From CAYMND01 sp964465065 (GTDB taxonomy: Bacteria; Acidobacteriota; Aminicenantia; UBA2199), in NCBI GenBank assembly GCA_964465065.1, contig CAYXHZ010000027.1, forward strand, positions 1 through 37,968: 37,968 bases of DNA, in the 5' to 3' direction. Below the pieces are notes generated by a model. The model saw only the letters and a program-made list of their open reading frames with translations. It was not told the DNA's origin and searched no databases. Shown piece after piece: positions 15,876-25,783 of this stretch. Position numbers and translations under genes: made by a program. Within the stretch, counting starts at the first letter, position 1, and each line of letters starts with the position of its first letter.

Positions 15876-18800
15876 ATGAAAAAAAACCTGTTCCCGATCC
15901 TGATGCTGCTGATGAGTTCGCTTTTGCTGGCGCAGTCTTCCGATGCGCGCAAGCTGGTGGAAAAAGGCATGGCGCTGCGCGCCAAAAAGGATTATAAGGA
16001 AGCCCTGTCTGTCCTGAGCAAGGCGGTCAAGGCCGATCCCGATTTTTCCGAGGCCTGGCGGCAACGGGGGCTGGTTTACAGCGATATGGAGAAATGGAGG
16101 AAGGCCAAAGCCGATTTCGAACGGGCTATCCAGGCCGATCCGCGCAACGCCAAGGCCTACGTCGGCCGGGCCTTTGTCAAGAGTTCCAAAAAAGACTGGA
16201 AAGGCGCCGTGGCCGATTGCAGCCAGGCCATCGCCATCGATCCCAAATACGCCAACGCTTACCTGAATCGTTCTTCCAATCTGTACAAGATGGGAGAGCT
16301 CAAGAAAGCCCTGGACGATCTGGATCGGTGCCTGAAACTGGATCCGAAGAACGCCCTGGCCTTTTATAACCGCGGTTTGACCAAAATCGATCTCAAGGAT
16401 TACCAGGGAGGCGGTCGCGACCTGTCCCGCTCGCTGCAGATCGACGATAACCATGCCTTTGCCGACAGTGCCCGGCAGCGCCTGGCCAAGCTGCCGGCGA
16501 GCGGCGTCAAAAAGACCGCGCCGCCTGCCCCCCCAAAAGGAGCGGTCGGGACCGGGCAGCAGAAAAAGGGGCAGGAAGGCCGTACAGCGGCAGCACCGGT
16601 CAGGCTAAAACCGCTGGAATCTGTTCCGCAACCCTCTACGCCTGCAGCGACTCCCTATGTCTCGGCGGCCCAGTTCGAACGCTTGTCCATTCCGCTGGAA
16701 CAATTCGACGAGGCCCGTTACCCGGCTGCGGAGCGCTTCGCGCCTGAAACCATTCCGGGGCCGTTGCCAGTTCCCCCGAGTCGGGCGCTGGCCCATATTC
16801 CGGAAAATCTGGACATCAACCATCTGGCCCCGGCGGCCTACAACGCCGTCGTGGTGGCCGCCAAGGAGGGAATGCGCCTGCTGCTGGGGCCCATGGAGGC
16901 GGCCGACGAGGAACGCTTCGAGAAGACATGGGCCCCCCTGTTCGAATACCCCTGTCAGCCGGTGATCGAGTATTTCAACCGCCTGAACCCGCTGTTGAAC
17001 CGCTTCATCGAGACCCGTTCGGCGCTGAACATGGCCTTGTTCCAGTTCAACGGCGCTTACGAGACGGCGATCGTCGCCGCCGGCCTGCAGGATGACGAAG
17101 CCGTCCAGGAGGTCATGGAGGTGGTAGGAATTCACCGCCATGCCGTCGCCGCCCTGGACGCCCGGCTGATCGAAACGGCCCGAGCCATCGAAGCCCTGGG
17201 CGAGCCGCCCGATCCGCTGGTTCACAAGGCCAAGGCCAGGAAAAGTAATGAAGATGCTCTTAAATTCTGCCAACATGCTTCGACGGCCGTTGAAGAGGTG
17301 AGTGATACCGAAGCCGGAACGTATTGGGTACTGAGTGAACTGAAGGTGGAAGCAAACCCCTATCAGTCAGATAGCAGTACGCGCAAGACCTTCTCTCATT
17401 CCGAAGGTTTCGCTGCCGGATCGGTACAGGTCGTTGAAACCAGTCCGACCACTGGGAAGGTCATTCAATACGGGAAAGCCGGCACGGTAACCTGGACGCC
17501 TCCCAAACGATTGATCCCCGAATCGGAGAGCCAGTACGAATACACGGTCGAGACGGCCAGTACGAAACCGCCTCCGGCGTTCTGGGCGGAGATGCCCTGT
17601 GCAACCTTCTCGATCGAAACGGAATACGGTAACCAGCGCGATAACCTGAAGGCGACCTTGGCCAAACCAAATGACAAAAAAACGGCAACCCTGCTGTTTG
17701 ACGATCACCGTGGTTCTGGAGTGACGGATTTTGGGTTCGTTGTCCACGTCAGTGCCAGTGGCGGAGAGGCCACCTACACCTATTCATATTCAAAAATGGC
17801 TTTGAATAAAGCTCAGATCGCCGAAATTGAGGCCAAGGCCGCCCAGGAGGCGGATCAACAGGCCAAAAACAAATCCGATGCTCAGGCAAGACAATCCGCA
17901 GCCGAGGCGGAGGCCGAGCAAAAAACCCAGGCCATCGCGCTGTGCCGGGCCAACCAGCAGCATTTCCAGGAACAGCTGGACCGCTATCAGTCGCAGAGCC
18001 AGACCGCTTCGCCCCAGGATCGTGAACGCTACGATTATCTGTCCATGGTCGCCCGGGCCAACCTGCAGGCCGAGCGGGACAACCAGACGACTATGGAGAC
18101 CGGCCAATGGACGCGCACCCGCACCGATTATGACGACTGGAATTTCCACTACATGGCCGCCCAGGGCCAACAGGCGGCCGAGGAATGGCGCAAGCGCACG
18201 GCCGCCCTGGCCGCCGTCCCGAACCTGATCGCCCAACTGCCGCCGGAAATGCGCGAAAGCCAGCGATTTCTGGCCAACGCCGCCATCGAAGCCGCCGTCA
18301 GCCGCGGCGATTACGAGGCGCTTCAGGGTAAGGTTCACCAGTTGGCCGACAACGTCAAGGAATATTGGACCCGGCGCAAACAGGCTCAGGAACACATCGC
18401 CGAGGTCAGCGACATCGCCNNNNNNNNNNNNNNNNNNNNNNNNNNNNNNNNNNNNNNNNNNNNNNNNNNNNNNNNNNNNNNNNNNNNNNNNNNNNNNNNN
18501 NNNNNNNNNNNNNNNNNNNTACAACCAGGTGTATCGCGACGCCAGCGGCCGCACGGTACAGGGAGGGGTGGAAGGAGCCGCGAAAAGCGCCGCTACGAGC
18601 GCGATTTACGCCCTGGCCATGCAGAAGGTCGTCGGGCCTGTACTGGGGAGGTTTATCCAGAAGCTCAAAGGGCAGCCGGTCGGGAAGTGGCCGACAGTGG
18701 AGCAGCAGCTGGGTGACGCCCAATTCCAGTCGCGCTATGCCAACGGCCGGGCCCTGGTCAGGCTGTTCCAGGAACGTGTACAGCTTCTGCGTCTGGCCCG

Positions 18801-19779
18801 TTCGAGCAACGACAGGGCCATGGTCGCCAGGCTGGAAGAGCAGGCCCGGCAGGCGGCTCAGGCCATCAAGTGTGACTATACGGCCAAGATGGTCCTGAAT
18901 CAGGTTGGGAAAAATGATCCACCCACCATGAAGATGTACCTGGCCATGGACAAGGTCATGATGGAACAGGTCGAAAAGACCTTTGCCGCCAAGATGAAGG
19001 CCCAGGGGTATACTCCGGCCGAAGTGCGCAGCTTTTCCAATTCCGCCTCATCGGGGCGGGCAGGCATGGACGTGGACATTGGTCTGGTCGAACCGCCACG
19101 CTTCATTCGTGGCGCCGACGGCAAGCCGATGCGCAACCCGGTCTGGGATCACTGGCGAAAAAACAACCTGTGTCAGACCGATGCCAATGGCCGATCGCGG
19201 CGGGTGAGTCTGTCCGAATACCAACAGAAAGGCCAGCAAACATTACAGGCCGCTTTCAACGAAGTCTACGGCGGTCCGGGCCGCTCCACCCAAGGTGCTT
19301 CCGTCAATTTCACCACGTCCTTGCACTCCGAATCGTATGCCGATATGGGTTGGATCGGCCGCCGCGGTCTGCCGCACGCCGATTTCGACGCCATCGACCC
19401 CCGATCAGCCCAGCAGGCCGGGGATGTGACCGCCTTCAAGATCGGACACAATCAGGGTACGAGCATCTCACGAAACCCGGATTACCTCACCATGCAGGAG
19501 GGCTGCCGCACCCTGGTCAAGGACATGAACACCAAGCTGATCGGCAACAGGGCACCGGCCGGACAAGCGCCCGTCATCAGCCCGAATGCTCCGCTGGCCA
19601 AGGCCAGCCCTCAGGTCCAGCGGCAGATTCTCGAGCTGAGGCAGGTGATGGACGATTTCGCCGGCAACCGCATCGGGCCCATCGAGGCCGAACGGCGTAT
19701 CAAGCAGCTGACCGGCGGGCAGGGACTACCAGCCGTTGTGGCCACTTATCAGGATCTGCTGATCGCTTTAACCCGTTGA
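15876..19779 (+). CDS. Large exported TPR protein with novel C-terminal region, interrupted by a gap
   Basis: The ATG at 15876 has GGAG 7 bases before it and begins a signal peptide (MKKNLFPILMLLMSSLLLAQ). Residues about 22-210 hold five TPR units ending in the typical A-x-x-x-D-P-x-x motifs (ADPDFSEAW, ADPRNAKAY, IDPKYANAY, LDPKNALAF). A Pro-rich linker, a helical domain, a beta-rich segment (about 480-630) and an Ala/Gln/Glu coiled coil (about 645-695) follow. A 100-N gap (18420-18519) breaks the gene. The continuation in the phase beginning at 18520 (from YNQVYRD) runs to 19779. The frame shift across the gap reflects the placeholder length. The last part contains SSGRAGMDVDIGLV, reminiscent of a nucleotidyltransferase D-x-D motif. 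Total at least 1,265 visible residues. Overall function unknown. Confidence 0.75.
18420..18519. other. Assembly gap (100 N)
   Basis: A 100-N placeholder inside the large TPR gene. The reading phase on the two sides differs relative to this length, so the real gap is not 100 bp (or a sequence error is present). Confidence 0.98.
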
Positions 19780-19783
19780 GTTG

Positions 19784-20578
19784 TCATCGCGAAGGCGTCT
19801 GCTCGGCCAGCATGTCGGCCAGTTTGATCTCCGGATGATGGTAGCGCGGGTAAGCGTGGGTCTTGGGACCCAGCTGAATCGCGGTCTGCGGGCACCACTG
19901 CAGGCAGGCCAGACACTGGGTGCAGCGATGCTGCCAGGCTGGTTTGCCCTCGACGAGGGCGATATTCTGAGTCGGGCAGACCCGGGCGCAGACGGCGCAG
20001 CCGTTGCAGCGTTCATCGACGGTGAATCGGCTGTCCATGGTCGGTATCTGCTTGAACGACATCCGGTAGAACAGTGTGAATAAAATCCGCTTCCACAGCG
20101 GCCCCTTTTCCGGCGGCCAGGTTTCCCGGTTACGGATCCGTTTGGCAAAGGCGGCTATTTTTATCCGGGCGGCGGCGATACGGTTGCCGATTTCCTCCTG
20201 GCTTCCGGGACCGCCCCAGGGGATGTAGTTGCTGGGCAGGCGGACGCCGACGGCGGCGGCCAGAGTCAGACCGTTACTGGAGCAGACCTCGTCCAGCTGG
20301 ATCAGGGTCCGCGAGATCTCACCGGCATTGACGGCGGCCGCGAACAGGTATCGCGGTTGCATGGTTTTCAGTCTGGCGATGAAATCCAGGACCGGACCGG
20401 GCACGCCCCAGATATGGACCGGGAAAACCAGACCGGCGCATTCAAGCCTGCCGACCCGTTCGACGGTCCGGGGATCGCTGATGGAAACGATCTCGGTATG
20501 ACCGAGCTCTTCGGCCAGCTTACGGGCTGTCCACAACGAGTTGCCGCTGCCGCTGAAATAAAAAATGGTTGAGCTCAC
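19784..20578 (-). CDS. EFR1-type flavodoxin-ferredoxin fusion protein
   Basis: This 264-residue protein begins with a flavodoxin-like FMN loop (FYFSGSGNSLWTA, about residues 6-18). It ends with two 4Fe-4S motifs: C191-x2-C194-x2-C197-x3-C201-P and C219-x2-C222-x2-C225-x3-C229-P. This is the layout of EFR1-family ferredoxins, cytoplasmic electron carriers whose partners are mostly unknown. The GTG start follows GGAGG by 5 bases. It converges on the TPR gene with only 4 bp between their stops. It lies downstream of the secreted TPR gene at 20666, but a terminator separates them. Confidence 0.88.
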   Translation of the reverse strand: MSSTIFYFSGSGNSLWTARKLAEELGHTEIVSISDPRTVERVGRLECAGLVFPVHIWGVPGPVLDFIARLKTMQPRYLFAAAVNAGEISRTLIQLDEVCSSNGLTLAAAVGVRLPSNYIPWGGPGSQEEIGNRIAAARIKIAAFAKRIRNRETWPPEKGPLWKRILFTLFYRMSFKQIPTMDSRFTVDERCNGCAVCARVCPTQNIALVEGKPAWQHRCTQCLACLQWCPQTAIQLGPKTHAYPRYHHPEIKLADMLAEQTPSR

Positions 20579-20610
20579 GCTTGCCTCCTGTCCAGAGTAT
20601 ATCAGAATCG

Positions 20611-20648
20611 AAAAAAAAAGACCGCCTGTCGGGGGACAGACGGTCTTT
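20611..20648 (-). terminator. Rho-independent terminator
   Basis: Read on the minus strand, AAAGACCGTCTGTC pairs with GACAGGCGGTCTTT around a CCCC loop, followed by a run of T. It ends the transcript of the gene at 20666-21862, 18 bp beyond its stop, and shields the EFR1 gene from readthrough. Confidence 0.9.
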
Positions 20649-20665
20649 GGCAGACAGAACCGCGC

Positions 20666-21862
20666 TTACTTGATGCGGTTTCTGGCTTCAGCCAGACGGC
20701 TGTTGTATTCGGCGTCGATCTGTTTTTTCTGTTCGTTCAGCTTGTCGGCGGCGTCGGTGGTCTGGCTCGAGGCGCCCGATTTGGCGGCGGCGATCTGCTT
20801 CTTCAGCTTGTTGATCTTTTCCATCTCGTAATCGGGAGTTTCCAGATCCTGATCCTCGAACTCGCGGCGGATGCGGCGCTCTTCGAGACGCAGGTCGTTC
20901 TCGAGCTTGCGGATCTTTTCCTTGTTCTGGGCGGCCTGTTTCTGGCCCTGGGAGGCTTCGGCGTTGATCTTCTTGACGGCTTCGTTGAATCCGTACTTGT
21001 TGCACAGCTCGTACATGGCGTGATCCATGGCGGCCTTCGATGACTTGCTGTTGCCTTCTTTCTGGTAGAGCAGGCCGGTTTCCAGGTACATGTCGATACC
21101 GGCGTTGTAGCTGTCCGGATTGTTCTTCTTGGCTTTGTTGATCAGGACTTCAGCCAGTTTGACGGCGACACGGGCCTCTTTCTTGGCGGCGTACATGGCT
21201 TCGAGTTCCTTGACGCCGGCGGCTTCCTGGTTGGTGTTGAGCAGGGCGTTCACGTACAGGTAACGGTTCTCGGGATCGTTCTTTTCAGCGTCGGACAAGG
21301 CCTTGTATTGGGTAATGGCGTCCTGCCAGTTCTCTTCGGAAACGGCGTATTGGAACTTCTGCAGCTGGCTCATCTGCTTGGGCGGCGGAGCGGACAGTTT
21401 CTCTTTCAGCTGTTCGGCGGTCTTGACGACTTCGGGATCGTCGCATTTCTTGCCGAGCTCGATGGCTTCCTTGGCGTAACGCAGGGCTTCCTGAGAGTTG
21501 AAGGTGTCGGCGGAGCGGATACCGTGGGCATTGGCCAATACCAGGACCAGACGGGCCTCGGCACCGGGGTCTTCCTGGCCGATCTTCATGTCGTAGGCTT
21601 TCTTGCCCATGGCGACGGCGTCGGAATACTTCTTGGCTTCAAAGTAATTGATAGCCAGCTGATAGTGAGCCAGACGAACAAATTTGTTGTTCAAGTCGGT
21701 ATAGGTCTTGAGGTAAGCCTGAAAGGCGGCGATACGGGTTTCCGGAGTCTTGTTATCGTACATCGCCTTGGTGAAATCAATGCCGGCATTGTTGTAATCC
21801 TGGGCCAGGGCCGGAATGAACAGGGCCACAGCCAAGAAAATGAATAAAGCAGTTTTCATCAT
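20666..21862 (-). CDS. Exported TPR/coiled-coil protein
   Basis: This 398-residue protein starts at the ATG at 21862, with AAGGAG 6 bases upstream. A clear signal peptide (MMKTALFIFLAVALFIPALAQ) is followed by TPR-like helical pairs over about residues 25-270. A strongly charged coiled coil comes next (about 300-350, KEKIRKLENDLRLEERRIRREFED), and a second helical stretch ends the protein. It is rich in Ala, Lys and Glu, with few cysteines. It is probably a periplasmic scaffold for protein interactions. The strong ribosome site, single-gene transcript and strong terminator suggest high expression. No enzymatic motif. Confidence 0.78.
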   Translation of the reverse strand: MMKTALFIFLAVALFIPALAQDYNNAGIDFTKAMYDNKTPETRIAAFQAYLKTYTDLNNKFVRLAHYQLAINYFEAKKYSDAVAMGKKAYDMKIGQEDPGAEARLVLVLANAHGIRSADTFNSQEALRYAKEAIELGKKCDDPEVVKTAEQLKEKLSAPPPKQMSQLQKFQYAVSEENWQDAITQYKALSDAEKNDPENRYLYVNALLNTNQEAAGVKELEAMYAAKKEARVAVKLAEVLINKAKKNNPDSYNAGIDMYLETGLLYQKEGNSKSSKAAMDHAMYELCNKYGFNEAVKKINAEASQGQKQAAQNKEKIRKLENDLRLEERRIRREFEDQDLETPDYEMEKINKLKKQIAAAKSGASSQTTDAADKLNEQKKQIDAEYNSRLAEARNRIK

Positions 21863-21918
21863 CCTCAACTCCTTTTAATCATAATTCTCTTCGATTAAAG
21901 AATTTTTTTCAGTCTGCC

Positions 21919-21936
21919 ATATTTACGGTAAAATAT
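21919..21936. promoter_or_regulatory. Candidate palindrome between divergent genes
   Basis: ATATTTACGGTAAAATAT contains TTTAC-G-GTAAA. It lies midway between the divergent secreted TPR gene and the UvrA-like operon and could bind a shared regulator. Evidence is symmetry and position only. Confidence 0.3.
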
Positions 21937-21990
21937 CAAGCGGCTCTTGAGTTTTTAGGGATCAGAATCTACAATGGCAGGCAGCGAAAA

Positions 21991-24060
21991 ATGTGCAGGA
22001 ATCCTTCAGCAGAAAAAAAAAGCGCCGTCACTTCCCTGAACATCCAGCTGAAAATGGGACCAGTGCCTGGATTGCGGGGACGGACCTTCCGGTTTTGTCC
22101 GGGCAGATTGACGCGACTGACCGGAGACAATCCCGCCGGAGCCAGCCTGCTGCTGGAAACCCTGCAGCATTTATCGGACCTCGAGTCGTCGGTCCTGCAG
22201 ACCCGTTATTGGCCCAGGATGCAGACGCGGTTCGGTACGGATATCGAATACAGCGGCATCGCTCCCTGCTTTTCGGCCGTCCAGGAACGATTCTTCGCCA
22301 GGGAGCGGAGGACACTGGGCGAATTGTTCAAGCTGGACAGCCTGATCTCCGCTTACCGGGAGCAGCAGACTCCAGCCGGCCGCTGCCCGGACTGCTCCCG
22401 GCCGTTGCGGAAAGCGGACGCGGCGGTTCTGGCAGACTGGATTCGCGCACAGACCGCAGATACCCAAGCGCTGACCGTGTCGGCGCCGTTGCCCAATCCG
22501 GGCCCCAAGCGCAGGCGCAGTGTCATCGGCCGAGGATTCCAGCGCTTCTGGATCGCCGACCGCCTGGTCGACAGCGAAGACATCGACCAGGCCGGGCTGT
22601 GGCCGCAGGTGCAGGCCGTGTTGATCGACATGATGCAGACGGCGTCCGGCGACCGGATCGAGGAAGCCCTGCTTCTGGCCCGGCAGGTCGGGGAAGGGGG
22701 TGTCTGGCTCAAAATCGGGCAGCAAACCCGGATCATCGACATGCAGGAACTGATATGCCCCAATTGCCTGCGCAACCATCCGGGGACCGTTGCAAACGCC
22801 GCTTCTTCACGGCAAGACTGCCCCGACGCCGCCCGGCTCAGGGCCTGGTGGGAAAAAAGCTCCGCCCCAGTATCGGGTGCCGATCCGGTCTTTGTCGCCC
22901 ATATTTTCCAGCTCCTGGATCGTTTCGGACTGTCCGACTTGTCGCTGGGGCTCAAACTCGAAGATTTGGACTGGGCGGCGAAGGGATTGTTGCTCATGCT
23001 GGCAACGATCGCCAACGGCGGACAGAACCGTTTTCTGCTCATAGACGCCCCCTTCTGGGGATTGGACCGCCGGCAAGTGGAAACGGTACGGCGCTTGATC
23101 GACGAAACCCTTGCCCAGGGTTGGGGCTGGATCGTCGCCGCCGACCAGGGTTTGTTGGCCGATAGCGGCGCCGACGACATCGATCTGGCCAGATCGGACG
23201 CTGTCAGTGCCGTCACTGCCGATCGAGCGACGGCTGGAACGCTTGCCCGGAACGCGTCATGTGCCTGGCGGGGCAGGCTGCGCCTGAGCGAGGAAGTGGA
23301 GCTGGAACTCGAAAGCGGCAGCCGCGAAGAGTTGTCGGACCGGTTCAGTCTGGAGGGCGACTGGGGAAGCGACGCTTGCCGCTGGGTGCCCGAAGCGGAT
23401 CGGCGGGGCTTTCTTCCGGTCCTCAAAGTGGCCAGGCATGATCAGGCCTGGGTGCTGTCGGCAAGCCGGCGCCGTACACTGGCCGGCTATCTGGGTTGGG
23501 AACGCTTAATCGGCCAGAGGATGGCGCAGCTGCCGGAAAGCCGGGCCCGGGGGATGACTCAGGCCAGATTGCTGGGCCGTGGCAGTATGGACAGCTGCCC
23601 GGCCTGTCGCGGACTGGGCCTGGAACTCAAAGAGGGCGTCGGACGTCTGGCCGCAAACTGCCCCGTTTGCCGGGGCGTGGGCGTGCGGGGCGGTGCTGCG
23701 GCGGTTCGCTACCGCCGGCTCAGCCTGTATGATATAATGTGCCGAACCGTCCGGGAAATGCCGGGAATCGTTCCGTTCGTTCCCAGGCTGGAATTGTCGA
23801 CGGCCAACGCCCTGCGACTGGGTTTCGGGGATACGGTCCTGTGTCGCCGTATCTGGACCCTGTCGGTTTCGGAACGCTGGCTGCTGGTGCTGCTGGCGCA
23901 GTTGACCAGCTTGGCGAACGGCGGTGTCTGGATCGTGGAGCAGCCGTTTCTGGGCTTGTCGGCCACTCAGCGGGCAGCCCTGGATGGCGTTTTTTCCGAT
24001 TTCACCCGCTGCGGCGGAGCCTTGGTGACTGTCGGCTGCGATTCGGCTACAATACGTTGA
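21991..24060 (+). CDS. Degenerate UvrA-like ABC protein without intact ATP sites
   Basis: This 689-residue protein follows the plan of UvrA. Residues 44-52 (TGDNPAGAS) stand where Walker A I belongs. Cys pairs are at 132/135 and 256/259. FGLSDLSLGLKLEDLDW leads to a Walker B-like FLLIDAPFWGLD (348-359). A second unit has a UvrA-type zinc finger (C536-x2-C539-x-G, C557-x2-C560-x-G), TLSVSERW (623-630) and VWIVEQPFLGLS (646-657). Both Walker A lysines and both LSGGE signatures are lost, and it is about 250 residues shorter than UvrA. It may act as a DNA-binding scaffold rather than an ATPase. The ATG at 21991 has a weak ribosome site; the ATG at 22054 is an alternative. Nine bases separate it from holB, so they are probably cotranscribed. 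No frame disruption is seen, so it is not an obvious pseudogene. Confidence 0.72.
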   Translation: MCRNPSAEKKSAVTSLNIQLKMGPVPGLRGRTFRFCPGRLTRLTGDNPAGASLLLETLQHLSDLESSVLQTRYWPRMQTRFGTDIEYSGIAPCFSAVQERFFARERRTLGELFKLDSLISAYREQQTPAGRCPDCSRPLRKADAAVLADWIRAQTADTQALTVSAPLPNPGPKRRRSVIGRGFQRFWIADRLVDSEDIDQAGLWPQVQAVLIDMMQTASGDRIEEALLLARQVGEGGVWLKIGQQTRIIDMQELICPNCLRNHPGTVANAASSRQDCPDAARLRAWWEKSSAPVSGADPVFVAHIFQLLDRFGLSDLSLGLKLEDLDWAAKGLLLMLATIANGGQNRFLLIDAPFWGLDRRQVETVRRLIDETLAQGWGWIVAADQGLLADSGADDIDLARSDAVSAVTADRATAGTLARNASCAWRGRLRLSEEVELELESGSREELSDRFSLEGDWGSDACRWVPEADRRGFLPVLKVARHDQAWVLSASRRRTLAGYLGWERLIGQRMAQLPESRARGMTQARLLGRGSMDSCPACRGLGLELKEGVGRLAANCPVCRGVGVRGGAAAVRYRRLSLYDIMCRTVREMPGIVPFVPRLELSTANALRLGFGDTVLCRRIWTLSVSERWLLVLLAQLTSLANGGVWIVEQPFLGLSATQRAALDGVFSDFTRCGGALVTVGCDSATIR

Positions 24061-24069
24061 AGGTACCAG

Positions 24070-25074
24070 ATGAAGTTTGACGATCTTTTGGGTAATCCGC
24101 ACATCGCCTATCGCCTGCGCCGTTACCTGGAGGAATCCCGCCTGCCCGACAGCATGATTTTTTCCGGACCGCAGGCGGCCTCGCCGCTGAAATTCGCCCA
24201 GGCCTGGGCCAGCGGCTGCAATTGTCTGCATTACGAAAACGACAGCTGCGGGCAATGCCGTCCCTGCGTCGAGATCGATTCCGGAATCTTCCCGGACCTG
24301 ACGATTCTGCATCCCGACGGTATGGTTTACAAAAAGGAACAGATTACCGATCTGATCGAGTCCAATTCCTTTCGTCCCATGGTCGGACGACGTAAAATCA
24401 CGGTCCTGTGCGACGCCCAGCGTTTGAACGACAGCGCCGCCAACGCCTTCCTCAAAGTTCTCGAGGAACCCTCGGCCGATCACAGTTTCATTCTGATCTG
24501 CACCAATATCCACGGTCTCTTGTCCACGATCCGTTCCCGCTGCCACATCCTGAATTTCTCTTCCCCGGCCCAGGGACAAGTGCAGCGGATTCTGGAAGAG
24601 AAAGGCTTTTCGCTCGACCAGGCGCGCCTGCTGTCCTTCGTCAACCCGGACGGGGGCGTCGGCTTGCAGAAAGCACAGGTCGGCAAGTTCATGGAACGAC
24701 GTCAGGCATCCCTGGATCTGCTGAGCGCTCTGCTGACGGGCCGGGGATCCGAACAACCCCTGCTGGCTCAGGAAGCCCTGGCATCGAACCGGCAGAAATT
24801 CATCGAATCCTTCACGGAGCAGGTCAATTTGATTTCTCTGTTTCTCCGCGATATAATGGTGATCCAGATCGATTCGGAAAGTCAGTTTGTGGTGAACATA
24901 GATTTACGGGATACGCTGTCTCAATTGGCTCAGCGCACAACGCCGGCACGGGTTCTGGCCCTGATCCGGGCCATGGAGCGTCTGCTCCGTGACGTGATGC
25001 GCAATCTCAACACCCGGGTGTTGATCCAGGAACTGATCCGAACCATATCTTGGGGCGAGGTTATGCATGGGTAA
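24070..25074 (+). CDS. holB: DNA polymerase III subunit delta' (clamp loader)
   Basis: This 334-residue protein is a clamp-loader AAA+ protein with a non-functional Walker A region (FSGPQAAS, about residue 31-38), as usual for delta'. Zinc-binding cysteines are at 50, 60, 63 and 66 (CGQCRPC). The conserved NAFLKVLEEPS comes next, then the SRC motif in STIRSRCHIL, which carries the arginine finger. It loads the sliding clamp together with DnaX and delta. GAAGG precedes the ATG. It overlaps ricT by 8 bp, and a holB-ricT (yaaT) pair is a known arrangement in several phyla. The UvrA-like gene ends just upstream. Confidence 0.9.
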   Translation: MKFDDLLGNPHIAYRLRRYLEESRLPDSMIFSGPQAASPLKFAQAWASGCNCLHYENDSCGQCRPCVEIDSGIFPDLTILHPDGMVYKKEQITDLIESNSFRPMVGRRKITVLCDAQRLNDSAANAFLKVLEEPSADHSFILICTNIHGLLSTIRSRCHILNFSSPAQGQVQRILEEKGFSLDQARLLSFVNPDGGVGLQKAQVGKFMERRQASLDLLSALLTGRGSEQPLLAQEALASNRQKFIESFTEQVNLISLFLRDIMVIQIDSESQFVVNIDLRDTLSQLAQRTTPARVLALIRAMERLLRDVMRNLNTRVLIQELIRTISWGEVMHG

Positions 25075-25783
25075 AGTCATTACGGTCAAAATAGATTCCC
25101 GCAAGGATGTACATCACTACCGCACGGAGGACGAATCGGTCAAGCCGAGCGATATGGTGATCGTCAAATGCCTGACCGGAGAAGAAATGGGGGAGGTGAT
25201 GAAGACCTTCGGCTCCCTGTTCGACCATATCAAGAACATCGACACCATTCCCGATATCCTGCGCAAGGCCAACGAACGGGATCTGGAAACCTTTCGCAAG
25301 AAGAGGGAAGACGAACACCGGGCCTTCGAGTTCTGCGTCAAGAAGATCAGCGAGCGCGAGATCCCGATCAAGCTGGTCAAGGTGACCTATTTCACTTCCG
25401 AACGCAAGGCGATCTTTTATTTTTCCTCCGAGGGCCGTATCGATTTCCGGGACCTGGTCAAGGATCTGGCCAAACGGTTCAAGATGCGCATAGAAATGCG
25501 TCAGATCGGGATACGGGACGAGGCCAAAATGATCGGTGGCCTGGGGGTCTGCGGCCGTCAGCTCTGCTGCAAGACCTTTCTCAACAGCATCGAGCCGATC
25601 ACCCTGCAGATGGCCAAGCGTCAGAACGTGAACATGAACCCGGTCAAGATTTCCGGCCAGTGCGGTCGCTTGATGTGTTGCCTGTCCTACGAAGAGGATT
25701 GCGGCGGACGGGTTTTCCTCGAGGATCAGGACGAGTTGATCGGTTACGACGAAGAAGGTCAGCTCAATACCGACGAATCATGA
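25067..25783 (+). CDS. ricT: PSP1-domain protein RicT/YaaT-like
   Basis: This 238-residue protein contains the PSP1 domain with its characteristic cysteine cluster: C162 and C167-C168 in GVCGRQLCC, C199 and C204-C205 in GQCGRLMCC, plus C212. In Bacillus the homologue RicT works with RicA and RicF as an iron-sulfur complex that affects RNase Y-dependent RNA processing and development. The role in this organism is unknown. It overlaps holB by 8 bp and the outer-membrane gene by 4 bp (ATGA), so it lies in a tight operon. The acidic C-terminus is usual for the family. Confidence 0.88.
   Translation: MGKVITVKIDSRKDVHHYRTEDESVKPSDMVIVKCLTGEEMGEVMKTFGSLFDHIKNIDTIPDILRKANERDLETFRKKREDEHRAFEFCVKKISEREIPIKLVKVTYFTSERKAIFYFSSEGRIDFRDLVKDLAKRFKMRIEMRQIGIRDEAKMIGGLGVCGRQLCCKTFLNSIEPITLQMAKRQNVNMNPVKISGQCGRLMCCLSYEEDCGGRVFLEDQDELIGYDEEGQLNTDES

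Noticed and set aside
25168..25779. Upstream extension of the outer-membrane barrel frame through ricT
   Set aside because: The translation is Arg/Gly/Gln-rich with no structure, while the signal peptide begins cleanly at 25780, coupled to the ricT stop.
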